Positions 18,284 through 26,235 of a stretch of DNA of 58,578 bases are shown here, piece after piece (the first letter of the stretch is position 1; each line of letters begins with the position of its first letter). Source of the DNA: REEP01 sp964517265 (GTDB lineage Bacteria > Pseudomonadota > Alphaproteobacteria > Rhodospirillales > Defluviicoccaceae); the NCBI GenBank assembly GCA_964517265.1, contig CAZFBS010000015.1, forward strand, positions 1 to 58,578, written 5' to 3'. Made by a program: the position numbers and the translations under genes. The notes under the pieces were generated by a model. It made no database searches, was not told where the DNA came from, and worked only from the letters and a program-made list of their open reading frames with translations.

Positions 18284-18625
18284 ATGAGCATTACGATCTA
18301 TCACAATCCCAAGTGCAGCAAATCGCGGGCAACCTTGGCCTTGCTGCGAGAGCACGGGCTCGAGCCGCAGATCATCGAGTATCTTCGACATCCGCCGTCT
18401 GCCGAAGAGTTGAGAGCCATTTTTCGCATGCTTGGGGCAAGGCCCCGGGAGCTGTTGCGGCCGAAAGAGGCACAGGAAGCGGGCCTTGACGATCCGGCCT
18501 TGGGCGACGATGCGATCATCGCCGGTATGCTCGCACACCCGATCACCATCGAGCGGCCCATCGTCGTTGTGGGCGATCGCGCGCGCCTCGGGCGGCCGCC
18601 CGAACGCGTGCTTGAGATTATCTAA
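18284..18625 (+). CDS. arsC: Arsenate reductase (glutaredoxin-type, ArsC family)
   Basis: A 113-residue ArsC-like protein. It reduces arsenate to arsenite through a single active Cys, Cys11, in HNPKCSKSR. The following RPIVVVGDRARLGRPPE is the conserved C-terminal signature of glutaredoxin-dependent ArsC. I chose the ATG at 18284; an upstream TTG frame start at 18257 is less likely. No ars repressor or efflux gene is adjacent, so it may act as a general thiol-reductase or Spx-like member of the family. The TlpA-like gene begins 9 bases downstream. Confidence 0.87.
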   Translation: MSITIYHNPKCSKSRATLALLREHGLEPQIIEYLRHPPSAEELRAIFRMLGARPRELLRPKEAQEAGLDDPALGDDAIIAGMLAHPITIERPIVVVGDRARLGRPPERVLEII

Positions 18626-18634
18626 TCGGCGGTG

Positions 18635-19198
18635 ATGAAGCGGAACGCGTTTCGGCTGCGGGGAAGCTCGACCTTGCACGCTTTGGCCCTGGTGGCAGGA
18701 TGTTTCATGGAGCTTGGCGCGCCGCCGGTATGGGCGTTCGATGTCCAGACGTTGATGCCAATCCCGGCCAACCGGCAGCTTCCCCAGTTTGTTCTGCCGC
18801 CGATCAACAGCCAAGAGCCGGGCTTTTCCTCCGCCGATCTGGCGGGAGAGGTCGTCATCGTCAATATCTTTGCATCCTGGTGTTCTCCCTGCCGAGAAGA
18901 GCATGGCGTATTGATGGATCTTTCCGACCGCGGGGTGCCCATCTTTGGAGTGAACTACAAGGACACACCGGTGGCAGCGCGGCACTGGCTGCAAACGCTG
19001 GGAAGTCCGTACCGGCGGACCGGAGCCGACCGTAATGGCCGGATTGCCGAAAGCATGGACTTACGCGGCCTGCCCCAGACAATGGTCGTGGACACGGCAG
19101 GCCGGATCGCCTACGTCCAAGTCGGCGCTGTAACCAATGAGGATGCGCACGATATCATCCTTCCGCTCATCGCCAGGCTCAGGCAAGAGGCGCCATAG
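18635..19198 (+). CDS. Secreted TlpA/DsbE-type thiol:disulfide oxidoreductase
   Basis: A 187-residue thioredoxin-fold protein with an N-terminal signal peptide or anchor (hydrophobic about residues 13-34). The redox pair is Cys83-Cys86 in WCSPCREEH, and the cis-Pro loop is RGLPQTM near residue 150. Such proteins keep haem-binding CxxCH cysteines reduced during cytochrome c maturation (CcmG) or serve in general disulphide control. The GVNYKD stretch resembles CcmG/DsbE. No other ccm genes are here. It probably shares a transcript with arsC. Confidence 0.88.
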   Translation: MKRNAFRLRGSSTLHALALVAGCFMELGAPPVWAFDVQTLMPIPANRQLPQFVLPPINSQEPGFSSADLAGEVVIVNIFASWCSPCREEHGVLMDLSDRGVPIFGVNYKDTPVAARHWLQTLGSPYRRTGADRNGRIAESMDLRGLPQTMVVDTAGRIAYVQVGAVTNEDAHDIILPLIARLRQEAP

Positions 19199-19254
19199 CG
19201 GCCGAGCCAAGTGTCTCATCGACATTCGTCGGCAAAAAAGCGCGGGCGCCGGGG

Positions 19255-19282
19255 TGGTCAACAGACGTTAGACCGTTATAAT
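19255..19282 (+). promoter_or_regulatory. Probable sigma-70 promoter of the HAD–OtsB–GH65 operon
   Basis: A perfect TATAAT at 19277-19282 and TGGTCA (four of six matches to TTGACA) at 19255-19260, 16 bases apart. It lies 139 bases before the operon's first ATG. An inverted repeat TTAGACC / GGTCTGA (six of seven matches), arms from about 19268 and 19294, brackets the -10 and could be an operator. Confidence 0.55.
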
Positions 19283-19316
19283 GGCCTCCGAATGGTCTGA
19301 CCGAAGGAATTGATGC

Positions 19317-19334
19317 AGAGCCCCGAGAGGCTCT
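19317..19334 (+). other. Leader hairpin before the HAD–OtsB–GH65 operon
   Basis: AGAGCC (19317-19322) and GGCTCT (19329-19334) pair exactly around CCGAGA in the predicted 5' leader. No T-run follows, so this is not an obvious terminator. It may be a stability or regulatory element. Confidence 0.35.
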
Positions 19335-19420
19335 CGACGCTTCCACAGAAGTGCCGGTGACGCTGGCGGATAACATTGCTCGCGTCGTGCCCCCTTCGGA
19401 TGCCATCTGGAGGGTAAGCC

Positions 19421-20182
19421 ATGGACACTGGTCAAGATTTCATCACCGTTACCGCTGATTTGTATGACGCTTGGCTGTTTGATCTTGACGGAATCATTAC
19501 AGATACCGCGAGCGTTCACGCCAATTCCTGGAAGAAGATGTTTGACGAGTATCTGGAAGAGGTTGCCGCTCGGGAGGGAGCCCCTTTCGAGCCTTTCGAG
19601 ATCGAGACCGACTACGTCAGCTATGTCGACGGGATGCCTCGCTACAATGGCGTGGACAGCTTCTTACGCTCGCGCGGAATCGTGCTGGATTGGGGCAAAC
19701 CGTCGGATCCACCGGAGAAGGAAACGGTGTGCGGGCTCGGCAATCGCAAGAACGACATGTTCAACAAGGTACTGAAAGCCCAGGGCGCGGAGGTGTTCGA
19801 GAGTTCGGTGGATCTGGTTCGCAAGCTGAGGGCAAAGGGCAAGCGCGTCGCTGTCGTAACCTCGAGCAAAAATTGCGACACCGTCTTGGCGGTCGCCGGG
19901 CTGTCGGACCTGTTCGAGGCCAAGGTCGATGGGAACGTTGCGGTCGAGCGCAAGCTGGCCGGCAAGCCGGATCCCCATACTTACGAGGAAGCGGCGCGAA
20001 TGCTGGGATCAACTCCTGCCCGCTCGGTTGTCTTCGAGGATGCGATTTCAGGAGTTCAGGCGGGAAAGGCGGGAGGCTTCGGACTGGTCGTTGGAGTCGC
20101 TCGTCATGATGATCCAGATACGCTGAAGGCAAATGGTGCCGATATCGTTGTTCGGGATCTGGCCGAGCTGAAGCTCACCTGA
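19421..20182 (+). CDS. HAD-family sugar-phosphate mutase/phosphatase (beta-phosphoglucomutase-like)
   Basis: A 253-residue HAD hydrolase of the beta-phosphoglucomutase type. Motif I is FDLDGIITD with Asp21 as nucleophile and Asp23 as acid/base. A cap domain of alpha helices follows (about residues 30-110). Motif II is VVTSSKN, then the Lys in LAGKPDPHTY, and motif IV FEDAISGVQAGK. A beta-phosphoglucomutase would turn the beta-glucose-1-phosphate released by the GH65 phosphorylase two genes on into glucose-6-phosphate. The residues that separate mutase from phosphatase cannot be settled by eye. Confidence 0.84.
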   Translation: MDTGQDFITVTADLYDAWLFDLDGIITDTASVHANSWKKMFDEYLEEVAAREGAPFEPFEIETDYVSYVDGMPRYNGVDSFLRSRGIVLDWGKPSDPPEKETVCGLGNRKNDMFNKVLKAQGAEVFESSVDLVRKLRAKGKRVAVVTSSKNCDTVLAVAGLSDLFEAKVDGNVAVERKLAGKPDPHTYEEAARMLGSTPARSVVFEDAISGVQAGKAGGFGLVVGVARHDDPDTLKANGADIVVRDLAELKLT

Positions 20183-20198
20183 AAAAGGGAGAACCAAT

Positions 20199-21014
20199 AT
20201 GGCTAAGCAGATCGCCGATCTGCCCCACGCAATCACCCAAGGCGAATCGCTTGAGCGGCGCTTGGCCGAAAAGCGCCCTGCCGTCTTTCTCGACTATGAC
20301 GGCACATTGACGCCGATTGTTGAGCGGCCCGAGGACGCCACCATTTCCGAAGCGATGCGGGAGTCGGTTCGCACGCTGGCGGAGCGCTGCCCCGTCTGTG
20401 TCGTCAGCGGCCGCGATCGCCCCGTTGTCCAGGAATTGATGGGACTGAACAATCTGATCGTTGCCGGAAGTCACGGCTTCGACATCTGGAGCCCCGACCA
20501 GGGCTCTATCGAGCGAGAGGTCGGCGGCGGTGACTTCGACGCCTTGCTGGAAGACGTGAAGACACGCCTTCACGAGGTGATGGATCCAATCGAAGGTGCT
20601 CTTGTCGAGCCGAAGAAATCTTCGGTGGCCGCTCACTTCCGCCGTGTTGCTGAAGAAGAACGTCACAAGATCAAGGACGTGGTCGATCAAATTCTGGCAG
20701 CCCATCCGCAGCGGCTGAAGGTTACGCCTGGCAAGATGGTCTTCGAGATTCAGCCAAAGATCGACTGGGACAAGGGAAAAGCGGTTCTCTATCTGCTTGA
20801 AGCACTCGATCTCACTAGCGATGATGTCGTTCCGATCTACCTCGGCGACGATGTCACCGACGAAGATGCGTTTCGTGCTCTTGCCGGCCGAGGCATAAGC
20901 ATTTTCGTGGGTCGAGCCAGCGATCCGGAAGTGGGGGAACGGACGACGGCTGCCGATTACATCCTCAATACGGTGGAGGAGGTGGGTCGGTTTCTGGAAT
21001 CGCTTGCGCGATGA
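20199..21014 (+). CDS. otsB: Trehalose-6-phosphate phosphatase (OtsB family)
   Basis: A 271-residue HAD-superfamily phosphatase. The catalytic FLDYDGTLTPI places the nucleophile at Asp32 and the acid at Asp34. VSGRDRPVV and YLGDDVTDEDAF are the further HAD motifs, and VAAHFRR and VTPGKMVFEI are typical of the trehalose-phosphatase cap. It removes the phosphate from trehalose-6-phosphate to give trehalose. The usual partner, OtsA, is not in the window. It begins 16 bases after the HAD gene, and the GH65 gene follows after 56 bases. Confidence 0.92.
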   Translation: MAKQIADLPHAITQGESLERRLAEKRPAVFLDYDGTLTPIVERPEDATISEAMRESVRTLAERCPVCVVSGRDRPVVQELMGLNNLIVAGSHGFDIWSPDQGSIEREVGGGDFDALLEDVKTRLHEVMDPIEGALVEPKKSSVAAHFRRVAEEERHKIKDVVDQILAAHPQRLKVTPGKMVFEIQPKIDWDKGKAVLYLLEALDLTSDDVVPIYLGDDVTDEDAFRALAGRGISIFVGRASDPEVGERTTAADYILNTVEEVGRFLESLAR

Positions 21015-21070
21015 CCGGTGCTGGCGACAACGATGAAGACCTGCAAAAAGGGTCGATGGGAGAGGAAACG

Positions 21071-23515
21071 ATGACCTGGACGCTTGCCTACGATACGTTC
21101 GAGCCGGATCAAGAAGGGCTGCGCGAGGCGCTGACATCGACCGGGAACGGTTATTTCTGCACCCGTGGCGCCGCCGAATGGGCCGAGATGAACAATGTTC
21201 ATTACCCCGGCACCTACATGCACGGCGGATACAACCGCGCTACCACTATCATGGCCGGTCGTCCGGTCGTCAATGAGGATCTGGTCAATCTTCCCAACTG
21301 GCTCGTCCTCAAGCTGCGGATCGAGGACGATGAGCCGATCACTCTCGACAATGTCGAGTTGCTATCCTATCGCCATCTCTATGACATCCGCCACGCGCTC
21401 GTCACCCGCACGCTGAGGTTTCGCGACCGCGCCGGTCGCGAGACCTCCCTCGCGAGCCGCCGATTCGTCAGCATGGCGGATCTGCATCAGGGCGCGATCG
21501 AGTGGACGCTGACGCCGGAGAATTGGTCGGGCAGGGTTGAGGTCCTCTCCGCTCTTGACGGTCGCGTGTTCAACTGGGGGGTTGCCCGCTACCGTGAACT
21601 CGAAAGCCGGCATCTGAATGCGGTCCGTACGCGTACAGTGGGACCGGACGCAATTTCACTGCTTGTCCAGACACGGCAGTCGCGCATTTTCGTCGCCGAA
21701 GCTGCGCGCACCCGAGTCTACGGCGAGAACGAAGTGATCCGCGCGGAGCGTCGGGTGCATGAGCTGGATGGCTATATTCATCAAACGCTGTCGTTCGCGG
21801 TCCAGGAAAAGCAGCCGGTTCGGGTGGAAAAGGTTTGCGCGTTCTATACCTCGCGCGATCATGCCATCAGCGAGCCGCTGATCAACGCTGAGCGCTCTGT
21901 CCGGCGTTACGGGGAGTTCGAAACAGCGTTTCAACGGCACATGCGAGCGTGGGACGACCTTTGGGCATCGTGCGACGTACGGATCCCCAAGGATGACCGG
22001 GTGCAGATGCTGATCCGGTTTCACATCGCCCATATCCTGCAAGTATGCTCGCCGATCACTGCGGATATCGATGCTGGGGTTCCCGCGCGCGGCCTCAATG
22101 GCGAGGCGTACCGCGGTCATGTCTTCTGGGATGAACTCTACATCTATCCGTTCATCAATTTTCGGGTGCCGGAGATCACCCGCGAGTTGTTGATGTATCG
22201 CTATCGCCGCCTCGATGAGGCGCGGGAGGCCGCCATAGAAGCGGGTTACCGAGGCGCCATGTATCCCTGGCAGAGCGGGAGTGACGGCAGTGAAGAAACC
22301 CAGGTGGTCCATCTCAATCCCAAGTCTGGACGCTGGGATCCCGATCTGAGCCATAACCAGCGCCACGTAAACGCCGCCATTTTCTACAACATTTGGGAAT
22401 ACTATCGGGCGACCGCGGATATCGATTTCATCTGGGATCACGGTGCGGAGATGATGCTTGAGATTGCCCGATTCTGGGCCAGCATCGCGCACTACAATGA
22501 AGAACGCGACCGCTACGAGATCCACGGGGTGATGGGACCGGACGAGTTCCATGAGATGTATCCCGGCTCGAGTGAGGAGGGGCTTCGCAACAACGCTTAC
22601 ACCAACGTCATGGTGGCTTGGATCTGTGAGACCGCCGGCAAGGTGCTGGAAATGCTGCCGGACCGGCGACGGCAGGCGCTGTGCGGAAAGATCGGTCTGA
22701 CCACAGAGGAGATCTCTCTGTGGGAAAAAATGACGCACAGGATGTTCGTGCCGTTCCACGGTGAGGGGTTGATCAGCCAGTTCGAGGGTTATGATGCGCT
22801 GCAAGAGCTGGACTGGGATGCGTACCGGGCCAAGTATGACAACATCCAAAGGCTCGACCGTATTTTGAAAGCCGAAGGGATTTCTTCCGACGACTACAAG
22901 CTGGCCAAGCAGGCCGACACGCTTATGCTGTTCTTTCTTTTTCCGGAACAGCGCCTGAAACGCTTGTTTTCGCAGCTTGGGTATGAGTATTCTTCCGATA
23001 CTGCCGCTCGTAACATCGCGTACTATGCCCAAAGGACGTCACACGGCTCCACCCTCAGTTACATTGTTCATGCTGGTATCGAAGCCGATCTTGAGCCGCA
23101 ATCCTCCTGGGATATGTTCATCGAGGCACTCGAGAGCGACGTCGGCGACATCCAGGGCGGGACCACCAAGGAGGGGATCCACATGGGCGTTATGGCGGGA
23201 ACGCTTGACCTGATCCAGCGTGGTTACCTCGGCACCGAAATCACCGAGGACGTTCTGTACTTCAAGCCGAAGCTGATCGACAAGTTGGACGGCCTGTCGA
23301 TGCCGATGCAGTTTCGCGAGACCTCCATTGAGGTCAAACTGGAGAATGGCAAGCTTACGGTGTCACCGCAAACCTATGGTCTCGGCCGGACGATCAAGGT
23401 CGGTGTGAACGGCGAGGTGCGGGAAATCAAAGTTGGGGAGAGCCATACCTTTACGCTTGCCAGTCCCAGCCGGGTGGAGCCGCAACAGAGTGCCGTGGCG
23501 GCGGTCAAGCGGTAG
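21071..23515 (+). CDS. Glycoside hydrolase family 65 enzyme (probable trehalose/alpha-glucoside phosphorylase)
   Basis: An 814-residue GH65 protein with the usual order: N-terminal beta-sandwich (about residues 1-270, starting TSTGNGYFCTRGA), helical linker, (alpha/alpha)6 barrel, and C-terminal beta sheet. The general acid is Glu492 in GVMGPDEFHEMYPG; a phosphate-binding loop is TSHGSTLS. GH65 enzymes split disaccharides such as trehalose, maltose or kojibiose with phosphate and inversion to beta-glucose-1-phosphate. The ATG at 21071 is preferred for its strong ribosome site; an ATG at 21011 overlapping the otsB stop is possible. The substrate is inferred from the neighbours. Confidence 0.88.
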   Translation: MTWTLAYDTFEPDQEGLREALTSTGNGYFCTRGAAEWAEMNNVHYPGTYMHGGYNRATTIMAGRPVVNEDLVNLPNWLVLKLRIEDDEPITLDNVELLSYRHLYDIRHALVTRTLRFRDRAGRETSLASRRFVSMADLHQGAIEWTLTPENWSGRVEVLSALDGRVFNWGVARYRELESRHLNAVRTRTVGPDAISLLVQTRQSRIFVAEAARTRVYGENEVIRAERRVHELDGYIHQTLSFAVQEKQPVRVEKVCAFYTSRDHAISEPLINAERSVRRYGEFETAFQRHMRAWDDLWASCDVRIPKDDRVQMLIRFHIAHILQVCSPITADIDAGVPARGLNGEAYRGHVFWDELYIYPFINFRVPEITRELLMYRYRRLDEAREAAIEAGYRGAMYPWQSGSDGSEETQVVHLNPKSGRWDPDLSHNQRHVNAAIFYNIWEYYRATADIDFIWDHGAEMMLEIARFWASIAHYNEERDRYEIHGVMGPDEFHEMYPGSSEEGLRNNAYTNVMVAWICETAGKVLEMLPDRRRQALCGKIGLTTEEISLWEKMTHRMFVPFHGEGLISQFEGYDALQELDWDAYRAKYDNIQRLDRILKAEGISSDDYKLAKQADTLMLFFLFPEQRLKRLFSQLGYEYSSDTAARNIAYYAQRTSHGSTLSYIVHAGIEADLEPQSSWDMFIEALESDVGDIQGGTTKEGIHMGVMAGTLDLIQRGYLGTEITEDVLYFKPKLIDKLDGLSMPMQFRETSIEVKLENGKLTVSPQTYGLGRTIKVGVNGEVREIKVGESHTFTLASPSRVEPQQSAVAAVKR

Positions 23516-23697
23516 GAAGGAAGAGAGACGGCCTGCGGCGTTGGGTTTGGGCGCTCTGCGGTCATGGCACAGCCATTGTAACGGCGCGATCCAGCTGTGG
23601 CCGCCGGTCCCGTCGTTCTCGCAAGGCGCGTTGGGATGGCAGTTATTCCCCGATTGTTTCTCGAGCGGTTTCGTATCGGCTACCGTGGAGCGTCCCC

Positions 23698-24084
23698 CTA
23701 GCCGGCGACGAACACCGCGCAATCGGACAAGCCGTCGTTGAAAAAGTGATAGGTCATCCCGGGTCGGGCGAGACCGAGTGGATCGTTCAGATTCCAGGCT
23801 TTTTTTGCAACGCCCGTAGTGCCACGGCCGCGTTCGCCGGTGAATCCGATGAAGGTGTTGAAAGCGTTCAGCTGGTTGAACTGAAGCCTGCGGCAGGCCT
23901 GGGAGAGCGCAGGATCGAGACGGCCAACCTTCCAATAGGGACTGGGAGAGCGTGCATAGGGATCGGCTGCGCCAGCACTCGGTTCTGCCAGCACGAAGGC
24001 CATCACTGCGGCGACGGCCAGTGCTCTGCAGGCAGCGCGCGCAGGAGCAACGGGTGAACTCGGCAGCCATCGAAGAAACCTCAT
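23698..24084 (-). CDS. Small secreted protein of unknown function
   Basis: A 128-residue protein. An Arg- and Ala-rich N-terminus with hydrophobic residues at about 18-33 ends in PSAGA-AD, which fits a signal peptide. The mature part is about 90 residues, rich in Asn, Gly and Phe, with a Cys near residue 64 and another near the C-terminus (DCAVF) that could form a disulphide. I recognise no family. The ATG at 24084 overlaps by two bases the proposed start of the divergent IalB-like gene; one of the two starts may lie further in. Confidence 0.55.
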   Translation of the reverse strand: MRFLRWLPSSPVAPARAACRALAVAAVMAFVLAEPSAGAADPYARSPSPYWKVGRLDPALSQACRRLQFNQLNAFNTFIGFTGERGRGTTGVAKKAWNLNDPLGLARPGMTYHFFNDGLSDCAVFVAG

Positions 24085-24685
24085 GCCACAACCATACAGT
24101 CAAAAGTTACAAAATTCCGCAAACAGAGGGTGCCTGACGAGAGGGCCAGCGCGAGCCCGTATCGTTGTCGCGTTGTTCAGTGTCGCCGTTTTGGCGGCCT
24201 GGCTGCCGTCATCCGATGCGGCTCGCCTTGATTACTTTGCGCTGTTCGGCGAGTGGAGCGTCATCTGTACGGCCGATGAGGCAGCCCAAGAGCGGATCTG
24301 TGCCATGGAGGCACCAGCTTTGGATCCGGACCGGCCGCGAAACGCCATCGAAGTGCGGCAAGGACAAGATGGCGAGCCGCAAATCGGGATCCGGCGCCGG
24401 ACGACAGTGAACACCGCCACCCCGGTCTTCCTGCGGATTGATGCCTATCCACCGCACCGGGCCACGCCGACGCCGTCTGGCGATGTGTTTTGGCTCGCGT
24501 CGGATGCGTCTCGGATTATCGAAGAGATGAAAAACGGCAGCGAAATAGTGCTGCGAACGTTCAGCGGCAACGAGAATCGTCCACGCGATGAATTCATTTC
24601 CTTGAACGGGTTTGATCAAGCTTGGCAGGCGTATCGGCTGCAAAGCGAGCAGTCAGTTCCGGCGGGACCCGATAGCGAAGATTAA
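24083..24685 (+). CDS. IalB-like (invasion-associated locus B) secreted protein
   Basis: A 200-residue protein with a hydrophobic stretch at about residues 26-44 ending in DAARL, a plausible signal peptide. The mature part starts with FGEWSVICTADE, like the W-x-V-x-C opening of IalB proteins, has a second Cys (RICAMEAP) for a disulphide, and ends with FISLNGFDQAWQAY, matching the family's closing strand. IalB proteins are common periplasmic or surface proteins in alphaproteobacteria; their function is mostly unknown. The first 24 residues are charged and may be untranslated, since the ATG lies on the divergent start. Confidence 0.68.
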   Translation: MPQPYSQKLQNSANRGCLTRGPARARIVVALFSVAVLAAWLPSSDAARLDYFALFGEWSVICTADEAAQERICAMEAPALDPDRPRNAIEVRQGQDGEPQIGIRRRTTVNTATPVFLRIDAYPPHRATPTPSGDVFWLASDASRIIEEMKNGSEIVLRTFSGNENRPRDEFISLNGFDQAWQAYRLQSEQSVPAGPDSED

Positions 24686-24747
24686 ACAGTCGAAAACCGA
24701 CGGAGTCTATCTCATCTCTTTATTAAGGCAGGTCATGGGAGCCGATC

Positions 24748-25233
24748 ATGAGATATCTACCGATCGCACTGTTCCTGGCGATGGCGGTGTCATGCCTCAG
24801 CAACCCTGGTGCGTCCTTGGCAGCAGGACCGCGTTCGCTCGGGAGCACCTCGACCGCCACGAACCCTGAGTATCTTCTGGGAAAAGCGGCGGTTGACGCC
24901 GGTGATTACGAGGCGGCCATTGCGCACCTTGGCCGGGTGGTGACGCAAGAACCGCATAACGCGGATGCACTCAACTACCTTGGATACAGCCACCGTCAGC
25001 TCGGCAACTTCGAAGAGTCGCTGAACTGGTATCTCAAAGCGCTTGCCGTCAATCCTGAGCATCGCGGTGCGATTGAATACCTGGGCGAGCTCTATCTGCA
25101 GATGAACCAGCCTGCTCAAGCGGAGGAGCAGTTGGCCAAGCTCAGTCGGTTGTGCTTTTTCGGCTGCGAGGAGTATGACGATCTGAAAGAAGCGGTGGCG
25201 AACTACCGGGCCGGCCGACAGTCCGGTAGATAG
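24748..25233 (+). CDS. Secreted tetratricopeptide-repeat protein
   Basis: A 161-residue protein with a signal peptide (residues 1-26, cut near SLAAG). Three TPR units follow: one from about residue 42 (GKAAVDAGDYEAAIAHLGR), one from about 75 (NYLGYSHRQLGNFEESLNW), and one from about 109 (YLGELYLQMNQPAQAEEQL). TPRs bind partner proteins, here in the periplasm. The end (SRLCFFGCEEYDDL) carries two Cys four apart. A clean ribosome site (GGGAG) precedes the ATG. It may be co-transcribed with the IalB-like gene 62 bases upstream. Confidence 0.82.
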   Translation: MRYLPIALFLAMAVSCLSNPGASLAAGPRSLGSTSTATNPEYLLGKAAVDAGDYEAAIAHLGRVVTQEPHNADALNYLGYSHRQLGNFEESLNWYLKALAVNPEHRGAIEYLGELYLQMNQPAQAEEQLAKLSRLCFFGCEEYDDLKEAVANYRAGRQSGR

Positions 25234-25259
25234 AGCGCACCGAGTTGACGATAAGGAAG

Positions 25260-25285
25260 AAGGCGCTTCAAATTCTGAAGGCCTT
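25260..25285. terminator. Possible bidirectional terminator between TPR and DsbA genes
   Basis: AAGGC (25260-25264) with CTTCA (25266-25270), a one-base bulge at 25265, pairs with TGAAG GCCTT (25276-25285) around an AATTC loop. It lies between two convergent genes. No T-run follows, so factor-independent termination is not proven. Confidence 0.45.
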
Positions 25286-25325
25286 CCCTTCCACGGCAAC
25301 CCTGCGGAGCTGACGCAGCGTGCTG

Positions 25326-26114
25326 TCAGCCGGAACGAGCCTTGGCGATCAGTTCTTTCAGGGCGTCCAAGCTGACGGCGCCTGGGATGATCTCGCCGTT
25401 TATGATGAACGCGGGCGTGCCCCTGATGTTGATCCGCTGTCCGAGGGCGATGTTCTGACGCAGCTTCTCCTCAATAGCGGGTTTTTCCATTTCCGCCTGA
25501 AGCGCCGCTGGAGAAACACCCACTCGCTCTGCGATATCAAGTATCTGCTGTTCATTCAGCGATCCGCGGGCTTTCATCAGCGCCATGTGAAACGGCAAGT
25601 ACTTTTCCGGCTCCAGGTTCCACACCGCGAGAGCTGCACGCGATGCCAGTACCGAACCCGGGCCCAGGATCGGAAACTCCTTGAAGACGTAGCGAACGTT
25701 ATCGTCGGTCTCCAGCAGTGTCTGGACCGACGGTGTGACCTGCTTGCAGTAGCCGCAATTGTAATCGAAAAACTCGACGATCGTGACATCACCGTCAGAA
25801 TTACCGGCAATGGGCGTTTGTGGATCATTCAGCAATTCATCTTCGACCTCTTTCAATGCCGCTTCGGCCTCTCGCGCTTGTTCTTTCTGCATTTCTGCCT
25901 GATAAGCCTGCAACGCATTCACCACCACCTCGGGATGGGTGCGAATGTAGTCGCCGACGATGGCCTCGATCGCCCGTCTTTGCTCTGTGGTAAAGGTGCC
26001 GTCCGGTTCGGCGGCCGGGACCGGCATTGCAAGCAGGCCCGCAAGTGCGAGCCCGATGGCGATAGTGGGCGGCAGCCCGCGGCGGCTGATCCGCCGCGAT
26101 GGTGTCGTCATCAT
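25326..26114 (-). CDS. Secreted DsbA-family disulphide oxidoreductase
   Basis: A 262-residue periplasmic protein. The signal peptide spans residues 1 to about 35. A helical, Glu/Ala-rich segment (about 45-95) precedes the thioredoxin-like domain, as in Com1/ScsC-type DsbA proteins, where it can drive oligomer formation. The redox pair is Cys120-Cys123 (NCGYCKQ), and the cis-Pro loop is RGTPAF. The frame is open far upstream, but the ATG at 26114 precedes the signal peptide and has AGAGAAGG upstream. It lies downstream of the M48 protease gene on the same strand. Confidence 0.9.
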   Translation of the reverse strand: MMTTPSRRISRRGLPPTIAIGLALAGLLAMPVPAAEPDGTFTTEQRRAIEAIVGDYIRTHPEVVVNALQAYQAEMQKEQAREAEAALKEVEDELLNDPQTPIAGNSDGDVTIVEFFDYNCGYCKQVTPSVQTLLETDDNVRYVFKEFPILGPGSVLASRAALAVWNLEPEKYLPFHMALMKARGSLNEQQILDIAERVGVSPAALQAEMEKPAIEEKLRQNIALGQRINIRGTPAFIINGEIIPGAVSLDALKELIAKARSG

Positions 26115-26235
26115 GGTCGTTGAAGCCTTCTCTCTATTGAGATCTAAATGATTGCCCCGGGCGCTTGATGCGCACCAGGGATCCTGGTGGATGGAACCAG
26201 TTGTCGGATGGGACTCATCCGTCAGCTTAGAACCA

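Noticed and set aside
21656..23032. A minus-strand open frame opposite the GH65 gene
   Set aside because: Covers the middle of a clearly identified enzyme; no motif, no ribosome site.
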